Notes under the pieces: generated by a model | Told to the model about the DNA's origin: nothing | The model's database searches: none | Seen by the model: the letters and a program-made list of their open reading frames with translations, nothing else | Shown: piece by piece, positions 1-11,769 of the stretch | How positions within the stretch are numbered: position 1 is the first letter of the stretch | Layout: each line of letters opens with the position of its first letter | Assembly: GCA_023518375.1 (NCBI GenBank) | Contig: CP068450.1 | Coordinates: 496,001-560,000, forward strand | Length of the DNA stretch: 64,000 bases | From: Candidatus Hepatincola sp. Av | Lineage (GTDB): Bacteria > Pseudomonadota > Alphaproteobacteria > WRAU01 > Hepatincolaceae | Reading direction: 5' to 3' | Position numbers and translations under genes: made by a program

Positions 1-948
1 GAAGGTTTAAGTAATAGTATTATAGAATTAATTGGGGAAAAATCTTTAAATTTTTTTGATGCCATTGCTCCTATTGTATACAAAGACAGCATAGATTTCT
101 CTAAAGCATGGTGGCAATCTAGGTATAATAAAACCAGTAATGACTACATTAATTGTGGTTTAACAGAAGAAGAATATAATACTTTCTATAATGCCCTCAT
201 AGCAGCTGATTCCATTGATGCCAAAAACTGGGAACAAGATATTCCCTTTTTTGAAGGTTGTTTACCCATTGAAGTTATGGCTAATAGGGGGAAGCAAACC
301 CTGTTATTTGGATGTATGAAACCTGTAGGTTTATTAAACCCGCATACTCAAGAACAACCCTTTGCGGCATTACAACTAAGGCAAGATAATAATTATGGAA
401 CACTGTATAATATTGTGGGCTTTCAAACAAGGTTGAAATATGCTGAACAAAAGAAAGTATTACGATTAATTCCAGCTTTAAAAAACACTGAATTTGCTAA
501 ACTTGGGAGTATTCATAAAAATACTTTTATTAACTCACCTAGAGTATTAAATGGTAATTTATCTTTAAAAAACAACAGTAATATCTTTTTTGCAGGACAA
601 ATTACTGGTTGCGAAGGTTATTGTGAAAGTATTGCTATGGGCTTTTTATGTGCTTTATTTATTAAACAACAAATTTTTAAAGCAACGTTTACCTTACCAA
701 AAATTTCAGCATTACATGCTATTTTAAACCATGTAATAAATAGTGAAAACTCTAATTTTCAACCTTCAAATATTAATTTTGGTTTATTTCCTAACTTAGA
801 TTTATCTAATTCAGTTTTAGCCAACTCTAAAAAAATTCCTAAAAAAGTAAAAAGAGAAAAAATCTGTGAACTAGCTTTACAGAACTTAGTAAGTTTACAG
901 GAGGATCTACTTAATAAAAAACTTATAACTAAACAACCTACAACCTAA
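1..948 (+). CDS. trmFO: TrmFO, folate-dependent tRNA (uracil-54) methyltransferase, 3' part
   Basis: This frame is open from the first base, so the gene starts upstream of the window; only the C-terminal 315 codons are visible. TrmFO uses FAD and methylenetetrahydrofolate to make 5-methyluridine at position 54 of tRNA. Family motifs seen are WWQSRYNK near the left edge, FEGCLPIEVMANRGKQT around 250-300 and GCMKPVGL just after, and the C-terminal GQITGCEGYCES. The ATG at 277 lies inside the conserved FEGC..PIEVMA block and is not the start. The 3' end overlaps the end of fabH tail to tail by 11 bases. The identification is firm; the FAD-binding N-terminus is outside the window. Confidence 0.95.
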   Translation, partial: EGLSNSIIELIGEKSLNFFDAIAPIVYKDSIDFSKAWWQSRYNKTSNDYINCGLTEEEYNTFYNALIAADSIDAKNWEQDIPFFEGCLPIEVMANRGKQTLLFGCMKPVGLLNPHTQEQPFAALQLRQDNNYGTLYNIVGFQTRLKYAEQKKVLRLIPALKNTEFAKLGSIHKNTFINSPRVLNGNLSLKNNSNIFFAGQITGCEGYCESIAMGFLCALFIKQQIFKATFTLPKISALHAILNHVINSENSNFQPSNINFGLFPNLDLSNSVLANSKKIPKKVKREKICELALQNLVSLQEDLLNKKLITKQPTT

Positions 949-1906
949 AAATTGCAGCACCCCAAGTGAAACCAGCACCCATAGCTTCAGATAAAATTAA
1001 ATCCCCTGCTTTCACCTTATTATTTTTTATAGCATAATCTAATGCCAATGGGATAGATGCTGCCGAAGTATTTGCGTGTTGATCTAGTGTTATTATTACT
1101 TTTTCTATGGGTAAACTTAATTTATTTGCCATAGATTTTAAAATTCTAATATTTGCCTGATGAGGCACAAGGTAATCAATATCACTTTTGGTTAGATTAT
1201 TTTTTTGTAAAATTTCTGTTGCTAAACTTGCCATATTAATTACTGCATGTTTAAATACTTCACCACCATTCATAGTAATATAACCAACAGTAGCAGTAGA
1301 AGAAGGACCACCCGTTGTTTGTAAATGGCAACCATAATCACCATTGGAACGTAATTCTGTAGCTAAGATGCCAGCGGATCCGTTTTTAGGATCTTCCTTT
1401 GTTGCTTCTAAAATAACTGCTCCGGCTCCATCACCAAAAAGCACACAAGTATTTCTATCTTTCCAATTAACAATTTTACTAAATACTTCAGTTCCTACTA
1501 ATAATATTCTTTTGGCTTTACCCGAAGTAATTAAGGAATCAGCCACAGATAAACCATAAATAAAGCCAGAACATACTGCTTGTACATCAAAAGCATAGCC
1601 ATGCTTCATTCCTAATTTACTTTGTAAAATTGTTGCTGTAGAAGGAAATGTTAAATCGGGTGTTGTGGTACATACTATAATAGCATCTAAATCTTTTTCT
1701 GTTAATTTTGCACTATTTAAACATTGTTTACTAGCTGCTAAGGCAAGGTCAGACGAAGTTTCAGATTCAGCAGCAATATGCCGTTGCTTAATACCAGTAC
1801 GGGAAACAATCCATTCATCAGTTGTATCTACCGTTTTAGCTAAGTCGTTATTTGTTAATATTTTTTTTGGTAAATATGAACCCGTAGCAATAATTTTTGC
1901 AAACAT
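938..1906 (-). CDS. fabH: Beta-ketoacyl-ACP synthase III
   Basis: FabH condenses acetyl-CoA with malonyl-ACP to begin type II fatty acid synthesis in the cytoplasm. The Cys-His-Asn triad is visible: Cys112 in AVCSGF, His in VPHQANIRI and Asn in HANTSAAS. The C-terminus ends in the usual GAGFTWGA form. I place the start at the ATG at 1906, which has an AGGA six bases upstream; a TTG two codons earlier is less likely because it sits on that ribosome site. It lies directly downstream of plsX and rpmF, the standard lipid/ribosome block of proteobacteria, and is probably cotranscribed with them. Confidence 0.96.
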   Translation of the reverse strand: MFAKIIATGSYLPKKILTNNDLAKTVDTTDEWIVSRTGIKQRHIAAESETSSDLALAASKQCLNSAKLTEKDLDAIIVCTTTPDLTFPSTATILQSKLGMKHGYAFDVQAVCSGFIYGLSVADSLITSGKAKRILLVGTEVFSKIVNWKDRNTCVLFGDGAGAVILEATKEDPKNGSAGILATELRSNGDYGCHLQTTGGPSSTATVGYITMNGGEVFKHAVINMASLATEILQKNNLTKSDIDYLVPHQANIRILKSMANKLSLPIEKVIITLDQHANTSAASIPLALDYAIKNNKVKAGDLILSEAMGAGFTWGAAIFRL

Positions 1907-1933
1907 TAACAATCCTAAATTATGAAGTTCTAA

Positions 1934-2953
1934 TTATATTAATTCTTCTTTTATTTTTTCATTTACTTTGCCTATAACTAAATTATAAGCAACCCCTACG
2001 GCATTAGCAAAGGATATTTTGTCGGCTGAACCATGGCTTTTAACAGCTATGCCATTTAAACCTGCCAGCATGGCACCATTATAATTTTTAGGATTGACTT
2101 CATTTAATAATCTTTTAATAGGTAAAAAACTAAACAACATAAGTAAAGCAAAACCAATTTTAGCAAAAAAAGATTCTTTAAGAGCTTGAGTAAGTTTCAA
2201 CTGTAAGAATTTGGCAGTTCCTTCCATAACCTTAAGGGCAACATTTCCAGTGAAACCATCAGTTACAATCACATCAAATTTAGCAGAAAAGATAGAATCA
2301 CCCTCGGCAAAACCACAATAATTCAAATGAGGATGTTTTACCAACAATTCTGAAGCACTTTGTACTAAATCATTACCCTTTAAAGCCTCTGAACCAATAT
2401 TTAACAAACCAATTCTAGGCTTAGCAATTCCTAAGTTCGCTTTTGCAAAAGCATCTCCCATTACTGCAAATTGTACCAATTGCTGTTCGTTACATTGGGC
2501 ATTAGCCCCAAGATCTAACATTACACAAAGCCCTTTTCTGGTAGGAATAGCCGTAGTAATTGCTGGGCGATCTATACCTGCAATAGTTTTAAATACAAAC
2601 TTAGACATTGCCATTAACGCCCCCGTATTACCAGCAGAAATTACAGCATGTGCTTCCCCCATCTCTACGGAATTAATAGCTAAACGTAAAGAGCTTTGCC
2701 TCCCTTGCCGTAAGGCTTCAGCTGGTTTATCGTGGCTAGAAACAACTGAATCTGTATGAGTAAAAGTATAATTACCTTGTAACAGGTGCATTTTTTTTAG
2801 AATAGGCATTACTTTTGCAGAATCACCAAAAATGCGAAAATATAACTCTTTGTTTTTTTTAAGGGCTATTTCTAACCCTTCAATTACCATACGAGGAGCT
2901 TTATCGCCCCCCATAGCATCTACTGCTATAATTATTTTGTTATCATCTAGCAT
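1934..2953 (-). CDS. plsX: Phosphate acyltransferase PlsX
   Basis: PlsX converts acyl-ACP and phosphate to acyl-phosphate, the donor for PlsY in phospholipid synthesis; it is a peripheral membrane enzyme. The N-terminal signature AVDAMGGDKAP is at residues 10-20, and ISAGNTGALMA and VTDGFTGNVALK follow in the expected order. Length (339 residues) is normal. It sits 16 bases downstream of rpmF and 27 bases upstream of fabH on the same strand, so lipid synthesis genes and a ribosomal protein probably share one transcript. Confidence 0.96.
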   Translation of the reverse strand: MLDDNKIIIAVDAMGGDKAPRMVIEGLEIALKKNKELYFRIFGDSAKVMPILKKMHLLQGNYTFTHTDSVVSSHDKPAEALRQGRQSSLRLAINSVEMGEAHAVISAGNTGALMAMSKFVFKTIAGIDRPAITTAIPTRKGLCVMLDLGANAQCNEQQLVQFAVMGDAFAKANLGIAKPRIGLLNIGSEALKGNDLVQSASELLVKHPHLNYCGFAEGDSIFSAKFDVIVTDGFTGNVALKVMEGTAKFLQLKLTQALKESFFAKIGFALLMLFSFLPIKRLLNEVNPKNYNGAMLAGLNGIAVKSHGSADKISFANAVGVAYNLVIGKVNEKIKEELI

Positions 2954-2969
2954 TTGTTAAATTTCTAAA

Positions 2970-3167
2970 TTAATTATTTTCGCTTTCTTCTTCAGTTCTC
3001 ACTGTCAAGACTTGCCTACCACGATACATACCATTTTCATCTATATGATGAGGGCGGTGGATAGTGCCAGTATCTTTAGCTTCAATATATGAATTCTTAC
3101 CTAAAGCTAAGTGCGATCTCCGCATGCCTCTTTTAGATTTTGATGTTTTCTTCTTAGGAACAGCCAT
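2970..3167 (-). CDS. rpmF: Ribosomal protein bL32
   Basis: This is the 65-residue large-subunit ribosomal protein L32. The start [19 protein letters not shown] is diagnostic, and the body is rich in Lys, Arg and His as expected. It has no zinc-binding CxxC pairs, so it is the zinc-independent form. It lies between the DUF177 gene and plsX, the usual position in Gram-negative bacteria. Confidence 0.97.
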   Translation of the reverse strand: MAVPKKKTSKSKRGMRRSHLALGKNSYIEAKDTGTIHRPHHIDENGMYRGRQVLTVRTEEESENN

Positions 3168-3293
3168 ACTTCATGTTCTCCATTTAAAATTTATTACTAT
3201 ATTAATACACAGAAAGACAAAATTATAGCAACAAATTATTAAAATAACAACTTTATAGGCTAAAATAATGTACTTTTCTATACTAATTATAAT

Positions 3294-3737
3294 TTATACT
3301 GCTTCTTTTTTTATAAAAGGGTTAACCTCTAAAAGTAATACTTCAGCTATAGTATCGTATAAATTTAATTCATTTGTTAATAAAATATCTACTTCTTCGT
3401 CTTCTAAGGATAAATCAATTATACTTACATCAATACCCTTGCTTTTAACATTATTTTTACGGTACTTTTGCATAATTTTTCTATAAAAAGGAATAACCAT
3501 GTTAGAGGTAATCTCTTCACCTGATATTCCACATTCTTGAGTCAACTTGATTTGAACCTCCCCACATAACAAAATGTAAGTACTTTCTTTGGTAAACTCT
3601 AATACTCCTTGTAGTTCATTAATTTTAAGCACATTAATATGTTTAGCTAATCTAATAAGCTCTTCAGTATTAGCTATTAACTTAAGGTTCCTATACTTAC
3701 TAATATTATTAATATTAATTGTAGAAGTTAAATTCAT
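3294..3737 (-). CDS. DUF177 / YceD family protein
   Basis: This 147-residue protein is upstream of rpmF, where a DUF177 (YceD) gene almost always sits. Family-like features are the central TQECGISGEEI stretch, corresponding to the usual C-x-R-C-L...E.I region, and the acidic segment EVDILLTNELNLYDTIAE leading to a hydrophobic LLLEVNP end. In other bacteria and plastids this family affects 23S rRNA accumulation. The metal-type Cys pair is reduced to one Cys here. Identification rests on position plus weak motif similarity. No clear Shine-Dalgarno precedes the ATG. Confidence 0.75.
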   Translation of the reverse strand: MNLTSTININNISKYRNLKLIANTEELIRLAKHINVLKINELQGVLEFTKESTYILLCGEVQIKLTQECGISGEEITSNMVIPFYRKIMQKYRKNNVKSKGIDVSIIDLSLEDEEVDILLTNELNLYDTIAEVLLLEVNPFIKKEAV

Positions 3738-3837
3738 ATAGTTTTTATTATTTTACTTATTTATCAAATTATACTACAAAAATATTTATATAATACTAAA
3801 AAATAATAACCTTATTTTATCAATTTATATTGTATAA

Positions 3838-5952
<2,115 letters not shown>

Positions 5953-5967
5953 ATTAACGAGGGTAAA

Positions 5968-6543
5968 ATGGATAAAGTAACAATTCATGGCATAGTTGCC
6001 ACAGAAAAAATGCACTTTATTGGTATTGTTAAATTTCAAGATATGATAGAAAAGTTTAATAACATTATTAATGAAAATTATAAGGAACTAGAACAGTTAG
6101 TTAATAATAAAGATTTAGTTATTAAACAAACAGATTTTGCTAAAGCAACTCTTTGCCTATATAAAAGTGTAAGTCCGCAGGAACCTTATAACGCATGTTT
6201 TGTTAATGCTATAGAAGTAGATCTTCAAAAATGTAAGAAAGAATTAGTAGTACATGGTGCCTACAAAGATGTTGAAACTACTAAGGCAAAACAATTAGAA
6301 TGTGGTACTATACCTGCCCAAAAGTATGTTTTAAAGGTAACCTATGAAGGTTCTTATCAAAAACTAGGAAATGCATGGGCACAAGCTGATGCATATGTTA
6401 AAAAACATGGTTTAGTAAGAGATTATGGCTATTCTCCACTTGAACGTTATATTGTAACTGCGAATAATTCTGAAGATGAAAATGCCATAACTGAAATTTA
6501 TATTCCGCTTTTACATAATGGTAAAGAACATTTTATGAAGTAA
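5968..6543 (+). CDS. GyrI-like (AraC effector-binding type) domain protein
   Basis: A 191-residue cytoplasmic protein. The C-terminal half carries the pattern of the GyrI-like small-molecule-binding fold: IPAQKYVLKVTYEGSYQKLG, then AWAQADAYVKKHGL, then SPLERYI and finally TEIYIPL. Stand-alone members of this family bind or hydrolyse hydrophobic or cationic small molecules. No DNA-binding domain is present. It follows the second reductase by 15 bases with GAGGG upstream of its ATG, so it most likely belongs to the same operon and may bind the same toxic compound. The family call is made from motif pattern alone. Confidence 0.7.
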   Translation: MDKVTIHGIVATEKMHFIGIVKFQDMIEKFNNIINENYKELEQLVNNKDLVIKQTDFAKATLCLYKSVSPQEPYNACFVNAIEVDLQKCKKELVVHGAYKDVETTKAKQLECGTIPAQKYVLKVTYEGSYQKLGNAWAQADAYVKKHGLVRDYGYSPLERYIVTANNSEDENAITEIYIPLLHNGKEHFMK

Positions 6544-6641
6544 ATTATATTATTTTATCAAATAGATCATATTATATATTCTTTAGTTAAGGCAAATATA
6601 TTAACCTCATCATTAAATTACTATACTAATAGGAGAAACTT

Positions 6642-7040
6642 ATGAAGATTACAAAACATAAAGAACAAAAAGCTACTAAAGGTTCAACTGAATACTTTAC
6701 AGGCAATGTTACCATTGATTCCCCTTTTGCTACTGATAGGCAAAATAGTTATAGTGGAGCTGTAGTGAGTTTTTCAGCAGGAGCAAGAACAGCTTGGCAT
6801 ACTCATCCAATGGGGCAAACTCTTATTATTCTTTCAGGTAAAGGCTTTGCCCAAGTAAAAGGAGGAACAGTACAAGAACTTGAAGTTGGTGATGTTGTTT
6901 GGTTTGCCCCTGAAGAATGCCATTGGCATGGTGCTAGGTCAGATTCTCCTATGGTTCATATTGCCATAGCTGAAGCTAAAGATAGTAGTGTAGTAACTTG
7001 GTTAGAAAAAGTTACTGATAAAGAGTATTTAAGTAAATAA
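6642..7040 (+). CDS. Small cupin-domain protein
   Basis: A single-domain cupin of 132 residues. Motif 1 includes WHTHPMGQTLIILSGKG (metal ligands His-x-His and Gln), and motif 2 includes PEECHWHGA with the further His. This arrangement matches the quercetin-dioxygenase-like / carboxymuconolactone-associated small cupins often found beside aldo/keto reductases. TAGGAGA precedes the ATG at good spacing. It is separated from the GyrI-like gene by 98 bases but on the same strand, so it may be co-regulated. The reaction is unknown. Confidence 0.85.
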   Translation: MKITKHKEQKATKGSTEYFTGNVTIDSPFATDRQNSYSGAVVSFSAGARTAWHTHPMGQTLIILSGKGFAQVKGGTVQELEVGDVVWFAPEECHWHGARSDSPMVHIAIAEAKDSSVVTWLEKVTDKEYLSK

Positions 7041-7322
7041 AATATTTCTTTTGATTTAATTTTATGCTTTATTAGTAATCTTTATTAACAATACTTATAA
7101 AACTAGTAGTTTTCTTATATATAAATAATATATTGTTATAAATATATTATTTTGTTAGTATTTTTACACTTGTTTCTATTAGAATATAAGTAATTCATTC
7201 ACAGATACACTATTTACTTTGCTATTTTTAAGGTTACATAAAAACCATATTTTATTATTAAACTATTAATAACTATTAGCTAAGTTGTTATACCTGTTAT
7301 CCTTAAATAGGTAGGAAATTGA

Positions 7323-8336
7323 TTATTTTTTACCTTGATAAAGAATAGGAGCAATACTTACAAAAATAATAGTTTCCCTGCCTTCATTATTAGGGTGAAC
7401 AACAGTATGAGCCAAATTAACTCCTAAGTTAATAGGTACATGGAACATATTGACAATAGCGTTTATTCCTACCCCTACTGGAATTTTTAATTGGTTATTT
7501 GAAAGTTCGGCAAAGTCATTATCTACTAAAGCAAAACCTTTTATAAAAAATCTTTTACCTAACACATGTGAACCCATTATACCTACTTTAAAGTCTTGAG
7601 TATGAACTTCATCTGTATTAATAAAATCTTGCACATAACTAGTTCCTAAAAAGAAAGTATAGTTGGGATCTACATACCCAAGCACTCCATTAGGACCAAA
7701 AGTTACATCGTGGTCTTTTGGTATACTATCATAATTCAAATCTATGGGAAAAGAAGATCCCATGCCAACACTATAAATAAAACCTTTCTTTTTATTAGGA
7801 GCAAACCTTACCACAAGTTTAGAGTAAGAAAAAGATGGTTTAACCCCTCCACTTTCTTCTTCTTTCAAACGTAAACCTGTAGTAAAACCAAAAATTAAAT
7901 TATATTTATCAGTTAAATAAAATGACCCTTTTGCTTTAAGGTTCGTACTATTAACTCCCCTATAATCACCATCATCATTAATAATTTTAAAGGCATCAGC
8001 ATAGCTAAAATACCACACATCAGAAAATGGGTTTAAAATACTTGAACGTAGTTCTGAAACAGTTTTTTCTTGTTTAGAAACTGTACTATTTGCATTTGTA
8101 CCTTCTACTTCTGTATTTTTAGCCTTGACAGTTTTTGAATTCTTATTTTTTAAGTTAGAATCATTATTAGTTTTAGAAAATTCTGTTGTACCAGAAACTC
8201 TTTTATCTGTTTTAGAAGAATTAGCAGATTGTGGTTCATTTCTAACTTCATTATTAGCTAGTAAACTATTGGTAAATAAAATAAAACTTATAAATAAACC
8301 AAATCTAAAGATAAAATTGCATAAATAAGATACTAT
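7323..8336 (-). CDS. Probable outer-membrane beta-barrel protein with a non-canonical start
   Basis: The reading frame is open from 8360 down to the stop at 7323, but contains no ATG, GTG or TTG until a GTG at 8018, far inside. The upstream part encodes a convincing export signal: a hydrophobic stretch, then NSLLA before NNEVRNE, followed by a Ser/Thr/Asn/Lys-rich linker of about 75 residues. An AGGA at 8345-8348 lies eight bases before an in-frame ATA (8336), the most likely initiation codon; an ATT at 8345 is too close. The region after the linker has alternating short hydrophobic strands with aromatic residues, typical of a barrel. No family is recognised. If ATA is not used, the gene has lost its start. 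Confidence 0.55.
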   Translation of the reverse strand: MVSYLCNFIFRFGLFISFILFTNSLLANNEVRNEPQSANSSKTDKRVSGTTEFSKTNNDSNLKNKNSKTVKAKNTEVEGTNANSTVSKQEKTVSELRSSILNPFSDVWYFSYADAFKIINDDGDYRGVNSTNLKAKGSFYLTDKYNLIFGFTTGLRLKEEESGGVKPSFSYSKLVVRFAPNKKKGFIYSVGMGSSFPIDLNYDSIPKDHDVTFGPNGVLGYVDPNYTFFLGTSYVQDFINTDEVHTQDFKVGIMGSHVLGKRFFIKGFALVDNDFAELSNNQLKIPVGVGINAIVNMFHVPINLGVNLAHTVVHPNNEGRETIIFVSIAPILYQGKK

Positions 8337-8345
8337 GAGAACAAT

Positions 8346-8666
8346 CCTTTTTATTATAATTTAGTTATAAATATATTACTACTGTACTACCAACTTGGTT
8401 GTATATTATAAACAATATTGTATAATAATTTTTACTCTTGTGCAAACAATACTACCTTTTTGATTGTACTTGTACTAAGAATATGCCTATTTAGAATAAT
8501 AGAATAATTACATATAAGTAAGGTAATAAAGAATATTAATCAAACAAATTTTAATACTATAAATAAACAGAATATACTAGTATGAATTTACTAGTATATT
8601 TTATGCTAGAGTAATTATATACTATAGGATAGTAATATTATAATAAAGACTTTAATTAAAAAATAT
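8346..8666. other. Intergenic region upstream of bamE
   Basis: No gene is seen on either strand. The stretch is very AT-rich and carries the divergent control regions of the beta-barrel gene and bamE. The only clear structure is the inverted repeat listed separately at 8571-8600. Confidence 0.6.
8571..8600. promoter_or_regulatory. Perfect 12-bp inverted repeat before bamE
   Basis: AATATACTAGTA and its exact complement TACTAGTATATT flank a six-base spacer, 66 bases upstream of the bamE start. There is no T run after it, and the site lies upstream rather than downstream of a gene, so an operator or a 5' UTR hairpin is likelier than a terminator. No protein can be named for it. Confidence 0.45.
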
Positions 8667-9092
8667 ATGATTTACAAATTTTTACGCTTAAGCATAATCT
8701 TTTTTTTAGTTTTTCTAAGTGGTTGTTCTGATAATAAAGTAACTGAAGGTAATTATATCTTTGACCATACCTTAGAATCTTTAAACGTGGGTATGACAAA
8801 AGAAACTGTAAAAGATTTAGTAGGCCCTCCTACTATTACCGCAAGTTTTAATGAAAACATCTGGTATTATGCTTACGAAACATCTATTAGAAAGTTAAGG
8901 TTTTTAGCCAAAAATATTCAAGATGCCAAAATTATCCGCTTAACTTTTAATGAACAAAACCAAATAAAACGTATAGATATTATTACCCAAAAAGATTTTA
9001 GAAAAATACCATACGATAACGATGAAACCATTACAAGCCTTAAAAAAACTAAACTCTCTAAAAAAGCTAAGAATAAAATTGATTCTTTCTAA
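8667..9092 (+). CDS. bamE: BamE/SmpA-family outer-membrane assembly lipoprotein
   Basis: A 141-residue lipoprotein of the BAM complex, which inserts beta-barrel proteins into the outer membrane. The signal peptide ends in the lipobox LSGC with Cys20 as the lipidated residue. The SmpA/OmlA core follows: LNVGMTKETVKDLVGPPT (about residues 40-57), NIWYYAYE, and IIRLTFNEQNQIKRI. A Lys-rich tail of about 30 residues is extra. The gene stands alone here, while bamA is at 26992-29319. Confidence 0.88.
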   Translation: MIYKFLRLSIIFFLVFLSGCSDNKVTEGNYIFDHTLESLNVGMTKETVKDLVGPPTITASFNENIWYYAYETSIRKLRFLAKNIQDAKIIRLTFNEQNQIKRIDIITQKDFRKIPYDNDETITSLKKTKLSKKAKNKIDSF

Positions 9093-9325
9093 CCAAAAGT
9101 ACTCTTAACATAATTTTAATAACAAGCCCTTTGGTTTTTACATCTAATATTTCCCTATTACTAACTTTAATTTAACTAGATAATAACTTATTACTTCATT
9201 AACTATTCTTACTTGTAAATTAGATTTTAAGGTTTAGTTTAATACTAGGTTTAAATTCTAATATTTCAGTTTATATTGTAAAAATAATCTTTAGGAAGAG
9301 TATATTAATAAGGAATGAGTATTAA

Positions 9326-10345
9326 TTAAAAGCTATGAGTAAAACCTTTATTAAAATTCATAGGTAAATTATTTCCTAATAAATCTGTAATATATAAGGG
9401 TAATTGTTTTTTAACAGTGGTTTCACCTATTTTATGGATTCTTATACCAGCTTTGGCAACTTCTGTTTCTAACATTTGTGCTTTATTTTTAGGAATACAA
9501 AACACTAGCTGGTAATCATCACCTCCGGTAATTGCTTGAATAATAATTTCTTGAATATTATTAGATTTCTTCAAAATAGTTTTTAAGGAATCTGAAAAAA
9601 TATTTTCATAAATACTTTGCAAATAAATTATGCCACTAACCCCCGATAGTTGGCATAGTTTTTCTAGATCAGCAACTAATCCATCAGAAACATCAGTACA
9701 ACTTGAGGCATATTTTATTAGAATTTGCCCTAAGGTAATTTGTGGCGTTGGATATTTATATTGGCTAACTAAATAATCTTTCTGCTTTATAGTAAGCTCT
9801 TTATATAAATTTTGTTGTAAATTATATTTATCATACAAAATTTTATAACCAAAATGAGCATCACCAATATTATTAGATACATAAATTACTTGGTTAGCTA
9901 ATGCTGTAGTTTTCTTTAAAACCTTATTATTAGCTATCTCACCTAACAAAGTTACTGAAATTACCATTGGTCCTTTCGTAAAGGTTGTATCACCTCCTAT
10001 TAGAGAGATATTATATATACTTTGTAATTCCAGTAATTTTTCACTAAACCTTTTTAACCAATTGGGGTTAGCAAAATGTTGGTTAATAGATAAATTCAAA
10101 AGCCAATATTTAGGAATAGCTCCCATAGCTGCTGTATCAGATAAATTTACCGCTAATACTTTAGTAGCAATAGATTCGGGCTCATCTTTAGAAAAGAAAT
10201 GCCCATTTTCAATTAAAGTATCTGTGCTTATTACTAAAGTCTTAGAATCTGCTATAAAAGCACAATCATCTGTTAAACCTAAAGCATAATCATTAGTAGC
10301 TAACTTTGTAAAGTATGTATTGATAATTTCAAATTCTTTTAACAT
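9326..10345 (-). CDS. thiL: Thiamine-monophosphate kinase
   Basis: ThiL phosphorylates thiamine monophosphate to the cofactor thiamine diphosphate. The N-terminal FEIINTYF, the acidic metal-binding GLTDDCAFI and STDTLIENGHF, AVNLSDTAAMGA and SLIGGDTTFTKGP appear in the order usual for the PurM-like fold, with CTDVSDGLVADL and ITGGDDYQL later. Length (339) is normal. It lies just downstream of glyA on the same strand. A PnuC-type transporter and ThiK-like kinase at 31599-33052 could supply its substrate. Confidence 0.94.
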   Translation of the reverse strand: MLKEFEIINTYFTKLATNDYALGLTDDCAFIADSKTLVISTDTLIENGHFFSKDEPESIATKVLAVNLSDTAAMGAIPKYWLLNLSINQHFANPNWLKRFSEKLLELQSIYNISLIGGDTTFTKGPMVISVTLLGEIANNKVLKKTTALANQVIYVSNNIGDAHFGYKILYDKYNLQQNLYKELTIKQKDYLVSQYKYPTPQITLGQILIKYASSCTDVSDGLVADLEKLCQLSGVSGIIYLQSIYENIFSDSLKTILKKSNNIQEIIIQAITGGDDYQLVFCIPKNKAQMLETEVAKAGIRIHKIGETTVKKQLPLYITDLLGNNLPMNFNKGFTHSF

Positions 10346-10373
10346 TAAATAATTTTAATTCACTATTCCATTA

Positions 10374-11645
10374 TTAATAAATAGGAAATTTATTAATGAT
10401 ACTCTTTACCCTATTTTGCATAGTATTTAACTCTTTAGGATCTAAAGATTCACTTGCTGGCTTTAGTAATTTTAAAACATCAATAATAATGTTAGCAACC
10501 TCAATAACATCAGATTCTTGAAACCCCCGTGTAGTAATAGCTGGAGTCCCAATCCTAATTCCTGAAGTTTTTGAAGAAGGTAGTACGTCATAAGGTAAAG
10601 AATTTTTATTACAAGTTATATTGATAGTATCTAAAATTTTTTCTACTTGGTTCCCATTTAAACCTAGTACACTATTAACATTTACTAGGAATAAGTGGCT
10701 ATCGGTACCACCTGTGGTTACATCTATACCTTTTGCAACAAAAGCCTTAGCCATAGCTTTAGCATTGTTAACCACATTTTTAATATAAGTTTTATAAGAA
10801 TCATCTAAGGCCTCTTTAAAAGCTACAGCTTTTGCTGCAATTACATGCATTAATGGTCCTCCCTGTGAACCTGGAAACACTGCAGAATTAATTTTTTTCA
10901 TAATATCTTTATTATTACTTAAAATTAACCCTCCTCTTGGACCTCGTAAAGTTTTATGGGTAGTAGAAGTAATTATATCGGCATAAGGAATAGGTGATGG
11001 ATACTCACCTCCAACAACCAGCCCTGCAAAATGTGCCATATCTACCATTAAATAAGCACCAACTTTTTTAGCAATAGCTTGAAATTTAGCAAAATCTATA
11101 ATTCTAGAATATGAACTTCCCCCAGCAATAATCATTTTAGGGGAATTAGCCACAGCAATTTTTTCTACTTCATCATAGTCTATTAAAAAAGTCTTGGGGT
11201 CTACCTTATAGCTACAAGTTTTATAAAGTTTACCAGAGAAAGATACGGAAGAACCATGAGTTAAATGCCCACCAGCATTTAAATCCATACCCATTACCAT
11301 ATCAAAGGGCTGCAATAACCCTAAATAAACTGCCATATTTGCCTGCGAGCCAGAATGAGGTTGCACGTTAGCATATGCCACATCAAATAGTTTTGTAACC
11401 CTTTCAATAGCTAAAGATTCAATTTCATCTACATACTTGCAACCGCCATAATAACGTTTATTAGGGTATCCTTCGGCATATTTATTGGTTAAAATACTAC
11501 CTTGAGCCTCTAACACTGCTTTAGAAACTATATTTTCCGAAGCTATAAGCTCTATATTATTTTGTTGTCTTATTAATTCTTGTTGCGTAAAGTTGTAAAC
11601 ATCAACATCTGAAGTTTGGAAACTATCCTGAAAAAAATTAGCCAT
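10374..11645 (-). CDS. glyA: Serine hydroxymethyltransferase
   Basis: A PLP enzyme that interconverts serine and glycine and loads one-carbon units onto tetrahydrofolate. It has [10 protein letters not shown] near residue 40, [20 protein letters not shown], the His-Phe loop MAHFAGLV, and the PLP lysine in [13 protein letters not shown] at about residue 230. Length 423 is typical. The order rpiB-glyA is common in alphaproteobacteria. Its product methylene-THF is also the methyl donor for TrmFO at the start of the window. Confidence 0.97.
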   Translation of the reverse strand: MANFFQDSFQTSDVDVYNFTQQELIRQQNNIELIASENIVSKAVLEAQGSILTNKYAEGYPNKRYYGGCKYVDEIESLAIERVTKLFDVAYANVQPHSGSQANMAVYLGLLQPFDMVMGMDLNAGGHLTHGSSVSFSGKLYKTCSYKVDPKTFLIDYDEVEKIAVANSPKMIIAGGSSYSRIIDFAKFQAIAKKVGAYLMVDMAHFAGLVVGGEYPSPIPYADIITSTTHKTLRGPRGGLILSNNKDIMKKINSAVFPGSQGGPLMHVIAAKAVAFKEALDDSYKTYIKNVVNNAKAMAKAFVAKGIDVTTGGTDSHLFLVNVNSVLGLNGNQVEKILDTINITCNKNSLPYDVLPSSKTSGIRIGTPAITTRGFQESDVIEVANIIIDVLKLLKPASESLDPKELNTMQNRVKSIINKFPIY

Positions 11646-11769
11646 TTTTTACCTATATTTAGTTATTTTCTTTTTTTATTATATGTAATTACTTTATAAA
11701 ATTACTTGAAAGAAAGTTGATAAGTTTTAATTATAATTTGTTTATGGATTCTTTAATCCTACTATTTTA

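Noticed and set aside
7041-7322. A terminator between the cupin and the barrel gene
   Set aside because: AAAACT/AGTTTT near 7098 is only a six-base stem without a T run.
8125-8328. A plus-strand frame opposite the barrel gene's leader
   Set aside because: Its Leu/Val-rich content is explained by the signal peptide and linker encoded on the minus strand; no ribosome site.
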